Source: Gimesia alba (GTDB taxonomy: Bacteria > Planctomycetota > Planctomycetia > Planctomycetales > Planctomycetaceae). Taken from it: a stretch of 64,000 nucleotides of DNA. Position 1 is the stretch's first letter. Every line of letters starts with the position of its first letter. The notes beneath the pieces are model-generated. The model saw only the letters and a program-made list of their open reading frames with translations. It made no database searches and was not told the DNA's origin. Shown in pieces: positions 48,224-58,948 of the stretch. The stretch lies in assembly GCF_007744675.1 (NCBI RefSeq), contig NZ_CP036269.1, forward strand, positions 4,071,546-4,135,545. The letters run 5' to 3'. Position numbers and translations under genes: made by a program.

Positions 48224-49498
48224 TTAATCAACTCTTTTCGAAAGGTCAAGAAAGACAATATGCGAAGGGTTGCCGACAGCAGCATACTGATTGGTGAATT
48301 TCAACTTGCCCGTTGCCTTGTCCACCTGAAAGATGGCAACGCTATCTGCCCGTTGATTGCAACAATAGAGGAATTCTCCTGTAGGATCGAAACTGAAACT
48401 GCGTGGGTAATTTCCGCGAGTCCATTCTTCACCGATATAAGTCAACTCGCCTTTCGCGCCAACTGAAAAGATGCCGATACTGTCATGCAGACGATTTCCC
48501 GCATAAACAAACTTTCCATCATCAGAAACAAGAATCTCTGAGCAGAAGTTGCTGCCCACAAACTCGGCTGGAAGAGTAGAAAGAGTTTGCCTTGAGGTCA
48601 GCTTCCCCTCTTCAGAATCATAATCAAACAAAACAATTGTTGAGCCCTCTTCCTGGATCGAATAAAACCAACGTCCATTAGGATGAAAATGGAAATGCCG
48701 GGGACCATCACCGGGGGGGAGCGAGATGGCTGGGGGATCATTCGCGGTCAGTTTTCCCGTTTTTTCATCGAACTTCCAGATATAGATTTTATCTAAACCC
48801 AAATCGACGTGCAGCACAAAACGTCCTGATGGATCAGATTGAATCATATGTGCGTGTGTTCGATCATGGCCGCTGATGGCAAAGCTGCCTTCGGGTGCGT
48901 TCGTCGCTGTTGTAGGACCAATTTTTCCTGCGTCGTTCTTAATATCTGTCGCCTCTCCCAACTGACCATCTTGCAGAATGGGAAGTACTGCCACAGAACC
49001 ACCAAAATAATTTGCGATCAACAGAAATCGACCTGAAGGATGGATGCTCACATAAGTGGGACCTGCACCACCAGAACTAACCGTATTGAGCGGTTTCAAA
49101 CTTCCATCGTGCTTGCTGATCGTGAAAGAGCTGACTGTTCCATGTTTCTCTTTTCCGACACGATCTGTTTCATTCGTGGAATAAAGATGAGTGCCTGCTG
49201 CATTGACCGCCAGACAACTCGGACTTGTCCCCATTGCATGGATGCCCGCAGGTGTCATTGCCCCGGTCTCTCGATTAATTTGGAAAAGATGAATACCGCG
49301 TCCATTACCGGGCGGCAAGTCAACTTGAGTCTCTAACACATCTTGTAGGGGGGAACTGAATGTACCCACATAGGCCATCAGTGGTTTACTTGTATCATTC
49401 AATTTTGCTTGAGCCAAGCCAGCGACAAGTGGAATTGCCCCTGACATTGCAAAAGAAGATTTAAGAAACCAACGGCGAGATTGACGGGGAAGATTCAT
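48224..49498 (-). CDS. Lactonase-family beta-propeller protein, Tat-exported
   Basis: 424 residues. The N-terminus has a twin-arginine motif (SRRWFLKSSF) and hydrophobic stretch. A seven-bladed propeller of the YbhE/6-phosphogluconolactonase (Pgl) type follows: AYVGTFSSP at its start, GAGPTYVSIHPSGRFLLIAN, HAHMIQSDPSGRFVLHVDLG and GDGPRHFHFHPNGRWFY, with the conserved His/Arg residues, and ending in VGNPSHIVFLD. E. coli Pgl is cytoplasmic, so this exported member probably acts on another lactone or has a binding role. The gene stands alone, facing the tRNA. Confidence 0.9.
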   Translation of the reverse strand: MNLPRQSRRWFLKSSFAMSGAIPLVAGLAQAKLNDTSKPLMAYVGTFSSPLQDVLETQVDLPPGNGRGIHLFQINRETGAMTPAGIHAMGTSPSCLAVNAAGTHLYSTNETDRVGKEKHGTVSSFTISKHDGSLKPLNTVSSGGAGPTYVSIHPSGRFLLIANYFGGSVAVLPILQDGQLGEATDIKNDAGKIGPTTATNAPEGSFAISGHDRTHAHMIQSDPSGRFVLHVDLGLDKIYIWKFDEKTGKLTANDPPAISLPPGDGPRHFHFHPNGRWFYSIQEEGSTIVLFDYDSEEGKLTSRQTLSTLPAEFVGSNFCSEILVSDDGKFVYAGNRLHDSIGIFSVGAKGELTYIGEEWTRGNYPRSFSFDPTGEFLYCCNQRADSVAIFQVDKATGKLKFTNQYAAVGNPSHIVFLDLSKRVD

Positions 49499-49764
49499 GG
49501 GGAGATATTCTAAAAGAGTAAAGGTATGAGATACTATTAGTAAAACAGTTCTCTAGATTATATCAATTGCTGACATAATCTACTTGTAATATGCAAAAAC
49601 ACAGATTGCAAATCCAAGTCAGAATTAACGGATTTTTCTCAACTACTGGGGACAGTAAGGTCTATCATACAGAGTTCTCAGGCTTTAGTCTGAAGTCGCG
49701 TGACTGTCGTCATTCGTAGTTTCGTGTCACAGAACGATACTTCCCTGTCACATGTACTTGAGAC

Positions 49765-50856
49765 TTATTGCTTGATTGAGGAGACAGCTAGTTCCTTTTG
49801 AGTCCCTGCACCGAAATAAAATGCCAGGAACAAAAGAGGAGCCCATGCGATGCCCCAAATCAAAAGCCCCCACTCAGGCCACATCAAAGTAATTCCAGCT
49901 GACGGAAACAGCCAGCAGACATTTATCATAAAAATAAACAGTGTTACTTTTCGATGCGCCACACTTCGACCGTTATCAGTACCGTCTTTTAATTCCAGCC
50001 ATCGGGATACTCTTTGATACGTATGACTTTGGTGTGCTTGGTACCAGCGCTCTCCATTTGACATGCGCCTTAAAAGAGTGGTTGTTGCATCAACCCAAAA
50101 TACACCTGATAGAATAAGCCATGCCCAAGGATTTAAAGAACCATTAATGATTGTAAGCAATGCAATCATCCCTAAAACATACCCTAAAAATGTACTCCCC
50201 GCATCGCCCATAAATATTTTCGCTGGAGCCCAGTTATACCCTATAAACCCAAGTAAACTGGCGATCAATAAAAGAATAAGTACCCCTTCATTAGATAGAA
50301 TTCTTTGAAAACCAATGAGTATGATCGCCGACACCAGGATGCAAATTGATTCCAATGATGCCAAGCCATCAATTCCATCCATGAAGTTAAATAAATTGAG
50401 CCACCAGACTAAAATTAAAGTAATTAAGGTCCAGGATACCCAGGGAGAATTTAACTCGAAGCCTAACAATTGAATTGAAGGTAAAGGGGATAACACAAAC
50501 AGAGTCGTTGTTATGATCAATGTTTGAGAGAGTAGACGCAATTTTATTGACAGGTGCAGATAATCGTCAAAAAAACCAATTGCTGCAATCAATAAACTTC
50601 CGAATCCGATACCGAGGACTATGTTTCCAGAAATATAATTCCACGAGTACAAGAGGCTCGCCATAGCAAGAAAACTAATAACAAAAGCTAATCCACCGCC
50701 ATTGGGAGTTGGGTTAACATGGGCACATCGCTCAGTCGGCTCACTAATCAAACCGATTCTAGCAGCATTTTTGATAATTGTTTTCGTGCATACTATTGAA
50801 ATAATTGCAGCTAAAAATAATAGAATGCCAAGAAAAGTTAAGTCCTCATTCATCAT
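49765..50856 (-). CDS. Undecaprenyl-phosphate sugar-1-phosphate transferase, WbpL/WecA type
   Basis: 363 residues with about ten transmembrane helices. Motifs of this family are complete: NPTPNGGGLAF, FFDDYLHLS, NLFNFMDGIDGLASLESI, FMGDAGSTFLGY and the C-terminal AHQSHTYQRVSRW, which fits the WbpL subgroup. It moves a HexNAc-1-phosphate from UDP-sugar to undecaprenyl phosphate, the first step of O-antigen or exopolysaccharide synthesis. It overlaps a decayed WbpV-like epimerase gene by an ATGATG junction. The gene looks intact and could supply the priming step missing from the cluster at 30.6-46.3 kb. By eye its base composition is more AT-rich than its neighbours. Confidence 0.92.
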   Translation of the reverse strand: MMNEDLTFLGILLFLAAIISIVCTKTIIKNAARIGLISEPTERCAHVNPTPNGGGLAFVISFLAMASLLYSWNYISGNIVLGIGFGSLLIAAIGFFDDYLHLSIKLRLLSQTLIITTTLFVLSPLPSIQLLGFELNSPWVSWTLITLILVWWLNLFNFMDGIDGLASLESICILVSAIILIGFQRILSNEGVLILLLIASLLGFIGYNWAPAKIFMGDAGSTFLGYVLGMIALLTIINGSLNPWAWLILSGVFWVDATTTLLRRMSNGERWYQAHQSHTYQRVSRWLELKDGTDNGRSVAHRKVTLFIFMINVCWLFPSAGITLMWPEWGLLIWGIAWAPLLFLAFYFGAGTQKELAVSSIKQ

Positions 50857-51370
50857 TTACCAACATCATCCTTACTGAATTGAAAACCTCTTGGCTCATA
50901 TTTAAGATCATGCTTGGCATCTCGATTTGAAAAAATAAAGTTCTGATTCATTCTATCTGCCATTCCGATTGACATGTTTCTAAATCGTGGAAATAAGTTT
51001 AAGAGCGTAATAATAATGCCAAAAACCGCCAGCGGTAAGTGAAAATATTTTGGTTTCACTCTCAAAGCAGAAAATATTCTTTCGACCATTTCTTTGTATG
51101 ATCTCGTTTCTCTACCTGAATTATTATATGCTTTGTTCTCAATCTTTTCTTCAAAGTGGGCTAAAAGGCATGCCTTGGCAACATCATCAACGTGAATCGG
51201 TTGCCGTAACCCATGGCTTTTCCTGAGAGTGAAAACATTCCAAACCGCTGAATGAATCGAGCAATCATTATTATATTTTGATCACGTCCAAAGCCATACA
51301 TAGTTGAGAGTTGGTCGCATGATAATTCAGGCATTTTTCTGCACAACTAATGGCTTGCTCACAACAGAAC
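50853..51370 (-). pseudogene. WbpV-like NAD-dependent epimerase, truncated and frameshifted
   Basis: The C-terminal half of a sugar epimerase in pieces. One frame gives RQPIHVDDVAKACLLAHFEE and then KAYNNSGRETRSYKEMVERI to the end. The preceding part, YGFGRDQNIIMIARFIQRFG and then SLSGK, is in another frame; the shift falls near the AAAA at 51218-51221 on the coding strand. Further upstream, EQAISCAEKCLN and IIMRPTL are in yet other frames. The NAD-binding N-terminal half is absent. In other bacteria this gene (UDP-sugar C4 epimerase) sits with WbpL, as here. It can no longer make a working enzyme. Confidence 0.85.
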
Positions 51371-51523
51371 ATATAGATAGACTCCGATTGTTAGTTTTCA
51401 TTGATGCGTTATATATTTTTCCTAAGTGCTCAACAAACATCGAACCCTATTCAGCCTCATTTGTGAAAACGTTCTCCTTAGAACTGATATCAGATCGAAT
51501 TACATAATCAGGAGAAACTTGCC

Positions 51524-52444
51524 ATGTTGAACAAAGCCCTATACCACGCAGAAAAGAAAACAAATTTTCCCAACTGTAAACTGGTTCTGCTATTGTCAGG
51601 TATCTTCAGCTTGATGCTCCTGACGTCTGGTTGCCAGAAGCATCAGGAATTCGCCCCACAAACAGCAGATACAGCTGCCGAGAAGACACCAAAAGAAAGT
51701 AATTCCTCACAGACAGCAAATAGTGAGACGCCTGCCGCCCCACAAGTCGAAACAATCGACCCGACGATGGTGATCAAAGCAGGTCAACCAATGACGGCAA
51801 AACGTTTCAATGCTGTCAAAGCAAGGCTCAGTCAAATCGGTCTGGCTTTTCACAACTTCATTGACAAAAACCGATACTTCTTACCATCCCCTGAACAACA
51901 TCCAGAATATTACGATGAAAGCGGTCGGCTCAAAGTTAGCTGGCGCGTTCATCTTCTCCCTTTCCTGGACCAAAACCCCCTCTACGAACAATTCAAACTG
52001 GATGAAGCCTGGGATAGCCCGCACAACGCACCACTGGCGAAGAAGATGCCTGAAGCCTTCCATTCCCCTGATACGCCGATTGACTCAAACCTGACTCGGT
52101 TTCGTGTCTTTGAAGGGAAGTGGGATAAAGAGAAAAAATCGCCTAGCACGGTATTTCCAATGGGGGCCCCCACACGCATCCGAGACGTCAAAGACGGATC
52201 AAGTAATACAACCCTGGTTGTCGAAGTAGGTCCTGATAAAGCAATCGAATGGACAAAACCAGGAGGATTGAATTTTGAGCATCCAATCGAGGAATTCGGT
52301 GCTTCAGCTTCCGGTATTCCCGTTCTTTTAGTAGATGGAAGTACGAAACAAATTAAACGGGATATCACTGAGTCAAAATGGAAAGAAATTATTGGGCCTC
52401 AAGACCTTTCCAGGATCGACTGGAAAAACATTGAAGTTCAATAG
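51524..52444 (+). CDS. DUF1559-like lipoprotein
   Basis: 306 residues. The signal sequence ends in a lipobox LLTSGC near residue 37, so the protein is lipid-anchored. A Gln/Ser/Ala/Thr-rich linker (about 38-85) leads into the DUF1559 domain: RLSQIGLAFHNFIDKNRYFL, SWRVHLLPFLDQNPLYEQF and RDVKDGSSNTTLVVEVGPDK. Most DUF1559 proteins start with a pilin-like helix; this one has a lipoprotein signal instead, so it may be a surface-bound relative not built into a filament. Function unknown. The gene is divergent from the decayed epimerase. Confidence 0.88.
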   Translation: MLNKALYHAEKKTNFPNCKLVLLLSGIFSLMLLTSGCQKHQEFAPQTADTAAEKTPKESNSSQTANSETPAAPQVETIDPTMVIKAGQPMTAKRFNAVKARLSQIGLAFHNFIDKNRYFLPSPEQHPEYYDESGRLKVSWRVHLLPFLDQNPLYEQFKLDEAWDSPHNAPLAKKMPEAFHSPDTPIDSNLTRFRVFEGKWDKEKKSPSTVFPMGAPTRIRDVKDGSSNTTLVVEVGPDKAIEWTKPGGLNFEHPIEEFGASASGIPVLLVDGSTKQIKRDITESKWKEIIGPQDLSRIDWKNIEVQ

Positions 52445-53185
52445 AATTGCCTTCTCGAAACAATTATGCCCTTCAACATCGCATGAAAAAATGTGGCATG
52501 AATTACAGAGTCTGTGATGGTAAAGCCGCTTCGAAATCAATCGCCATCAACAACACACGTTTGTTCAGTTTCTGGGAGCAACCTTTCACGACGTGGATTT
52601 CATAGATCTCAAGATTCAACAACCCGTTTTCCATCTGCCTCCCCTTGTCGAAAGCAAGCCTCTCTTGCGCTGAAGCAGTCACCTGTTCTTTGTCAGATAG
52701 AGCGTTAACTCACTCAATCTACAAGCCCTTGGAATTGTCTTTTAACGTTTATTCTACAGTAACGAGTGACTCCATTCGTAACATTACTCCACACTGAACT
52801 AAACATAATACCATACTCTTTATCCAGTATCAGAACGGAAATCCTCTGTAAACTCTTTAACACCAGCAATAACATCCCGCCAATCAGAATCTATCTTCAG
52901 ACTGATAGGGGCATGTTGCCTGACACCAACCAATATATACACCCGATCTCTCCATCGCGGTAAGTCCAATAATCTTGTTTTAATCCGTAAACAATTCCTG
53001 AATAATAGTTCTGGATTGCCCCCAGCACATCGATACCCTTGTATATAGTGAAAAAGGTCTTGTATTTGGCTAAATTTGCGTTACCCTCATTACCGTTATT
53101 CCACCTATTCTAACAGTCATCTATCCACGTTTTGATCCGTCTACAAAAAACAAAACGTTAGATACACCAGAAAGATACCACCCCC
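52445..53185. other. Long intergenic region before the giant gene, no gene seen
   Basis: 741 bases with only short frames lacking family likeness. AT-rich near 52760-53110. It probably holds the promoter and leader of the Calx-beta gene. I see no strong hairpin or repeat. Confidence 0.5.
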
Positions 53186-56100
53186 ATGTTGCTGACGAAC
53201 TGGTTAAGATCGATCGCTTCTCAATTCCGACCGTCTCGCCCGCGTAATATTCGTAACCAATGGTCACACTCGAAAAATCGATATCAAGTAATTCACAATC
53301 ATCTTACAAATTCGATCGAACAGCTCGAAGATCGCACGATGCTGACATCCATTTTCAATATCGATGACGTCTCTGTAGTGGAAGGAGATGCCGGAACAAC
53401 GGATGTCATGATTACTGTTACGCGAACGGGCACAGTCGCCGGCGATCTGAATAGTATTGCCACGGTTGACTTTACTACGATTGATGGCACAGCCACGACA
53501 GCAGATTCAGATTATATCGCCCAATCAGATACAATCAGCTTTTCAGCTGATGCATCCGGGCTAACACAAACACAAACCGTCACAATTCAGGTAAACAGTG
53601 ATCTGATCACCGAAGAAGACGAAACGTTTGACATTCAGTTGAGCAACAACAGCTTGGACACGACACTCGGAGATGATTTAGCATCAGTAACAATCCTCAA
53701 CGATGACCAGTCAACCCTCTCGATCAATGATATCACGGTGAATGAATCAGATGGAACGGCAACCGTAACGGTTTCACTTGATAACCCCCTTGATGCCGCT
53801 GTCAACTTTGACTTCTCAGTTTTTGATGAAACCGCCAATGATTCAACCGACTATCTCAGTAGCTCTGGCACACTGACATTTGCTCCAGGGGAACTGTCAA
53901 AAGTCATTGAGATCCCCCTCATCGATTCCGATCTGGTAGAAAGTACCGAAACATTTCTGGTGATTCTGTCTAACATCCAGACAACCAGTTCCAGCCTGGT
54001 GACTCCAGACACACTTGCCAAAGTCCGAATTCTGGACGACGATCAGGCCAGCCTTACAATTGACGATGTTTCCCTTGATGAAGATGGAGTGTCAGCAACG
54101 ATTACCGTCTCTCTAGATAAACCGATCGACACGGCCATCAGCGTTGACTTCGCTACTGCCGACCAGACCGCAACCAGTACAGACGATTATAGCGCCATCT
54201 CGGGCACCCTGACCTTCAACCCGGAAGTGCAAACACAAACCATTACTGTCCCCATCGCAGATAATAATATCGTAGAGCTGGATGAAACATTTCTGATCAA
54301 CTTGTTTAATCTCCAGGCAAACGATGCAGATGTCATCATCGGAGATGCTCAGGCAACTGTCACGATCCAAAACGATGAACAGGCCCAGATTTCGATCAGT
54401 AATATTACTGTAGACGAAAACATGTCCACAGCGGTCTTGACCGTCTCTCTGGATCATCCCGTTGATGCCAATGTCAGTTTTGACTTTGCCACCAGCGATA
54501 ATTCGGCAGCAGATATCACCGACTATCTTGCGACTTCTGGTACTTTGACATTTACCCCAGGAATGCAATCCATTGAAATTCCTGTTTCTCTTGTCGATTC
54601 GGAACTGGTCGAGTTCGATGAATCGTTTCTAGTCGACCTGACTAATATCCAGGCCAATGGTCGCGATGTCATTTTTGCGAACACTCAGGCGGAAGTTACA
54701 ATTCAGGATGATCAGCAGGCTCATCTGACAATAGATGATATCACCGTGACAGAAGATGAAGTAACCGGGATGGCTCTACTAACGGTCTCGCTGGATAGAC
54801 CGGTCGACACAACGATCAGCGTAGACTATACCACCAACGACCAGAACGCCCTCAATACATCCGACTACAGCGCGATATCAGGTACTCTGACGTTTACCCC
54901 TGGCGAACAAACAAAAACAATCATGGTCCCCCTGATCAATGATCCAGATGTTGTAGAAGGTAACGAGACGTTCGTCGTCGACCTGCTGAACCTTGATGGC
55001 AACGGGGCCAACGTCATCATCACTGAGAATCAGGCAACCGTTACCATACTTGATGACGAAACAGCAACCATCTCGATTGACGATATCTCAATCGACGAAA
55101 ATGACCCGAGTGGTATGGCTGTACTAACTGTCTCTTTGGATCAGCCGGTCGCCACTATCGTCACCGTGGATTACACCACGGCCGACAATTCGGCCTTCGA
55201 TCCCACTGACTATACCACACAAACCGGCACACTGACCTTCAATGAGGGAATTCAAACACAAACCATCATGATTCCCATTACTGACGATATGGATATCGTC
55301 GAAGGTATCGAATCATTTCTGGTGAACTTGAGTGGTATTCTTGCCAATGGTGCCAACATTACGTTTGTGGATAGCCAGGGTGAAGTCACCATACTCGATG
55401 ACGAATCAGCAACGATCTCGATCGACGATATTTCGATCGACGAGAATGACCCAAGTGGAATGGCTGCACTGACCGTCACTTTGAGCCAGCCAGTCACCAC
55501 CACTGTTACCATCGATTATTCCACAGCAGATAATACATCCATTGACACAGCAGACTATGCCGCCAAAACCGACACACTGATGTTTGCCCCTGGTATAACG
55601 ACTCAAACCATCATGATCTCCATCATTGACGACATGGATACCATCGAAGGCGATGAATCGTTTTTTGTCAACTTAAGCAACATCCTGGCCAACGGTGCCA
55701 ACATCACATTTGCCGACGATCAGGGGGAAGTCACGATTCTCGATGACGAAGCAACCACTATTTCGATCGATAATGTGACCGTTAACGAAGACGATGGAAC
55801 CGCGACTCTCACCGTCACACTGGACCAACCGGTCGCCACCACTGTTACCGTAGATTATGCCACACAGGATCAACTCGCCCACGATGTGGACGACTATACC
55901 GCCCAAACCGGTACTTTGACCTTTACTCCGGGTACGCAGACACAAACCATTATCATCGACATCACCGATGACCTCGATGTCGTCGAGGGCGATGAATCGT
56001 TTTTCGTTAACCTGACCAATATACAAGCCAACGGTGCTAATATCGGCTTTGCTGATAATCAGGGGGAAGTCACAATACACGATAACGAAGTCGCCACAAT

Positions 56101-58948
56101 CTCGATCAACGATATCAGCGTCAACGAAGACGCAACGGCGACCCTCACCGTCACGCTGGATAAACCGGTCGAAACAGACATCAGCTTTGACTTTGCCACC
56201 AGCGATCAGACAGCCTTTAACCCCGATGACTATACATCTCAAACCAATACCCTGACCTTTTCTGTGGGACAACAGTCACTTGAGATTAATGTCCCTATTA
56301 TTGATGACAACCTTGTGGAAGACGCTGAAACACTTCTGGTCAATCTCACTAATCTTCTCGCCAATGGGGCAAATATCACATTTGCTGATGCACAAGGTGA
56401 GATCACAATTCAAGATAACGATCAGTCCAGTTTTTCAATCGACGATGTCTCTATCAATGAAGATTTGGGAACAGCAACCGTCACCGTCTCTCGGAACAAA
56501 TTAATCGACAGAACTGTCAGTATCGATTACGCCACCAGCAATGACTCTGCTCTTGAACCAGATGACTATACTTCGACATCAGGCACTCTGTCTTTTGCCT
56601 CGAACGAATTTTCAAAAACAATTACGATCCCCATCTTCATTGATGCGGTTGTGGAAGATGATGAATCTTTTGTCGTCGATCTGACGAATCTTCAGGCAAA
56701 CGGAGCCGATGTCATCGTCGGAGACAATCAGGGAACCGTCACAATCCTGAACGATGATCAGGCCACCATGTCTATCAACGACATAACCGTCAACGAAAAT
56801 GACGGGACAGCCACTCTCACTGTTTCTTTAGATCAGCAGGTTGCCACAACTGTCACGGTTGATTTCTCCACCGGCGATCTGTCTGCCTTTGATCTCGACG
56901 ACTATACCGCGCAAAGCGGCACTCTGACCTTCTCCCCGGGAGAGCAAACACAAACAATTATCATCGATATCATTGATGACCTCGACACCGTAGAAGGCGA
57001 CGAATCATTTGTCGTTAACCTGACCGGCCTTCAAGCGAATGGTTTCAATGTGATCATGGGGAATAATCAGGGAACTGTCACGATCCTGGATAATGAGAGT
57101 GCAACCATCTCCATCTCCGATGAAACCGTCAATGAAGGCGACGGAACAGTTACACTCACAGTCACTTTAGACAAACCTGTCAAAACAACGGTCGGTGTCG
57201 ATTACACGACTTCCGATCTGTCTGCCTTCAGTTCAAACGACTATACCACAATGACTGGCACACTCTCTTTTGCGGCGGACCAGCAGACCGACACCATCAT
57301 TGTCCCCATTACTGATGATCTCGATCTGGTAGAAGTAGTGGAACATTTTTCTGTTATCCTGTCAAATATTCAAGCCAATGGGGCCAATGTCACTTTTCTA
57401 GATGATCAGGCTGACGTCAGCATTGAGGATAACGACCAGGCCAGCCTCTCAATCGATGATGTTTCTATCAATGAAGATGGTGTGTCCGCAACCGTCACCG
57501 TCTCTCTGGACAAAGCTGTCGACGCGACAATTAGCGTGGACTACGCAACTGCCGACCAGACCGCATCCAATGCAAGCGACTATAGCGCAACATCTGGCAT
57601 TCTGACTTTCTCCGGCCCCACGGTTCTAACACAAACGATTACGGTTCCCATCACAGATAATAATATTGTGGAGTTGGATGAAACATTTCTCATCAATCTG
57701 ACCAACCTCCAGGCAAATGGAGCCGATGTCATTATCGGTGATAATCAGTCTACGGTGACCATTCTCGACAATGATCATGCCACCATTTCAATCAATGATG
57801 TTTCGGAAGATGAAGACAATGGGACGGTTACGCTTACAGTTTCACTAGACCAGCCGGTCGCTGCGACGATCACAGTTGACTTTGCCACAGCTGATCTATC
57901 CGCTATCGCCCCAGTCGACTATACCGCGCTCACAGGTACCCTGACCTTCGATCCGGGAGTACAAACACAAACTATCACCATTCCTCTCATCGATAATGAG
58001 CTTGTGGAAGTTGATAGAACATTTCATGTAAACCTGACGAACCTGCAAGTCAATGGTTTCGATGTTTCCCTGGGTGTCTTCCAGGCCACTGTCACGATTC
58101 TGGACGACGATCAAGCGACAATCTCAATCAACGATATTTCCATTGATGAAGATGCCGGAATGGCATTGATTGACGTCACATTAGACAAACCAGTCGAAGA
58201 AACCGTGACCGTGGAATATGCGACCGCGAATCAGACAGCATTCGACCCAGCCGACTACACTACGATGGCTGGTACGCTGACGTTCCTCGCAGGCGAAGTA
58301 TCACATCAGATCATGGTGCCCATTATCGACAATATGATTGTCGAAGGCGACGAAATATTTCTCATCAACCTGTCCAACATTCTGTCGAATGGGACAAACG
58401 TTGTATTCGCTGATGACCAGGCAGAAGTCACCATTCTGGATAACGAACAGGCCAGCTTCTCGATTGATGATATGATTGTGGATGAATCTGCAGGCACCGC
58501 TACCCTTACCGTTTCCCTTAACCTGATTGTTGATACGGACATCAGTGTGGACTTCACCACATTCAATCTGACAGCAGGCAGTCCTGACGACTATACCGCT
58601 AAAACTGAGACACTGGAGTTTCTCTCGGGTGATCTGATGAAAACCATCACCATTGATATCATTGACGACAATCTTGTGGAAGACGATGAATCATTCCTTG
58701 TCAGATTGAGCAATATTCAAAATGGGACGAATGTCACATTTGCTGATAGCCAGGGAACCATTCTGATTCGTGATAATGACGAAGCCCTGCTCTCAATCCA
58801 AGACACGACCGTAAATGAAATGGACGGGACGGTCTCCGTCACAGTTTCACTAGATAAACCGGTCGACACCACAATTAGCGTCGACTACTTTACAACACCT
58901 GGCTCTGCTCTCAATCCGGACGATTTCACGTCTCAATCGGGTTCCTAA
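53186..58948 (+). CDS. Giant Calx-beta repeat surface protein, part before in-frame stop
   Basis: 1920 residues. The N-terminus (about 1-55) is basic and ends in SIEQLEDRTMLTS, the planctomycete extracellular signature related to LEPR-XLL. After it come 16 complete Calx-beta repeats of about 113 residues and part of a 17th, each with a core such as ISIDDVSINEDxGTATLTVSLDKP, a DYTAxSGTLTF strand, an acidic VEGDESFxVNL strand and the end VTILDDxQA. Calx-beta domains bind calcium and are used in surface adhesins. The frame ends with TAA at 58946-58948 inside repeat 17 (SQSG-S-stop-TFSPSEQ), where every other copy has Leu. No sorting domain is present in this part, so the product as read would be cut short. 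Confidence 0.9.
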   Translation: MLLTNWLRSIASQFRPSRPRNIRNQWSHSKNRYQVIHNHLTNSIEQLEDRTMLTSIFNIDDVSVVEGDAGTTDVMITVTRTGTVAGDLNSIATVDFTTIDGTATTADSDYIAQSDTISFSADASGLTQTQTVTIQVNSDLITEEDETFDIQLSNNSLDTTLGDDLASVTILNDDQSTLSINDITVNESDGTATVTVSLDNPLDAAVNFDFSVFDETANDSTDYLSSSGTLTFAPGELSKVIEIPLIDSDLVESTETFLVILSNIQTTSSSLVTPDTLAKVRILDDDQASLTIDDVSLDEDGVSATITVSLDKPIDTAISVDFATADQTATSTDDYSAISGTLTFNPEVQTQTITVPIADNNIVELDETFLINLFNLQANDADVIIGDAQATVTIQNDEQAQISISNITVDENMSTAVLTVSLDHPVDANVSFDFATSDNSAADITDYLATSGTLTFTPGMQSIEIPVSLVDSELVEFDESFLVDLTNIQANGRDVIFANTQAEVTIQDDQQAHLTIDDITVTEDEVTGMALLTVSLDRPVDTTISVDYTTNDQNALNTSDYSAISGTLTFTPGEQTKTIMVPLINDPDVVEGNETFVVDLLNLDGNGANVIITENQATVTILDDETATISIDDISIDENDPSGMAVLTVSLDQPVATIVTVDYTTADNSAFDPTDYTTQTGTLTFNEGIQTQTIMIPITDDMDIVEGIESFLVNLSGILANGANITFVDSQGEVTILDDESATISIDDISIDENDPSGMAALTVTLSQPVTTTVTIDYSTADNTSIDTADYAAKTDTLMFAPGITTQTIMISIIDDMDTIEGDESFFVNLSNILANGANITFADDQGEVTILDDEATTISIDNVTVNEDDGTATLTVTLDQPVATTVTVDYATQDQLAHDVDDYTAQTGTLTFTPGTQTQTIIIDITDDLDVVEGDESFFVNLTNIQANGANIGFADNQGEVTIHDNEVATISINDISVNEDATATLTVTLDKPVETDISFDFATSDQTAFNPDDYTSQTNTLTFSVGQQSLEINVPIIDDNLVEDAETLLVNLTNLLANGANITFADAQGEITIQDNDQSSFSIDDVSINEDLGTATVTVSRNKLIDRTVSIDYATSNDSALEPDDYTSTSGTLSFASNEFSKTITIPIFIDAVVEDDESFVVDLTNLQANGADVIVGDNQGTVTILNDDQATMSINDITVNENDGTATLTVSLDQQVATTVTVDFSTGDLSAFDLDDYTAQSGTLTFSPGEQTQTIIIDIIDDLDTVEGDESFVVNLTGLQANGFNVIMGNNQGTVTILDNESATISISDETVNEGDGTVTLTVTLDKPVKTTVGVDYTTSDLSAFSSNDYTTMTGTLSFAADQQTDTIIVPITDDLDLVEVVEHFSVILSNIQANGANVTFLDDQADVSIEDNDQASLSIDDVSINEDGVSATVTVSLDKAVDATISVDYATADQTASNASDYSATSGILTFSGPTVLTQTITVPITDNNIVELDETFLINLTNLQANGADVIIGDNQSTVTILDNDHATISINDVSEDEDNGTVTLTVSLDQPVAATITVDFATADLSAIAPVDYTALTGTLTFDPGVQTQTITIPLIDNELVEVDRTFHVNLTNLQVNGFDVSLGVFQATVTILDDDQATISINDISIDEDAGMALIDVTLDKPVEETVTVEYATANQTAFDPADYTTMAGTLTFLAGEVSHQIMVPIIDNMIVEGDEIFLINLSNILSNGTNVVFADDQAEVTILDNEQASFSIDDMIVDESAGTATLTVSLNLIVDTDISVDFTTFNLTAGSPDDYTAKTETLEFLSGDLMKTITIDIIDDNLVEDDESFLVRLSNIQNGTNVTFADSQGTILIRDNDEALLSIQDTTVNEMDGTVSVTVSLDKPVDTTISVDYFTTPGSALNPDDFTSQSGS
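55394..55813 (+). repeat. Perfect 420-bp direct repeat, copy 1
   Basis: Base-for-base the same as 59447-59866 as far as I can read. It spans repeat 7 and the start of repeat 8. Near-identity continues for some 70 bases beyond. The offset is 4053 bases (1351 codons), so both copies are in one frame. Confidence 0.9.

Noticed and set aside
52445-53185. Short frames of about 60-65 residues before the giant gene
   Set aside because: They have no homology, ribosome sites or codon pattern that would support translation.
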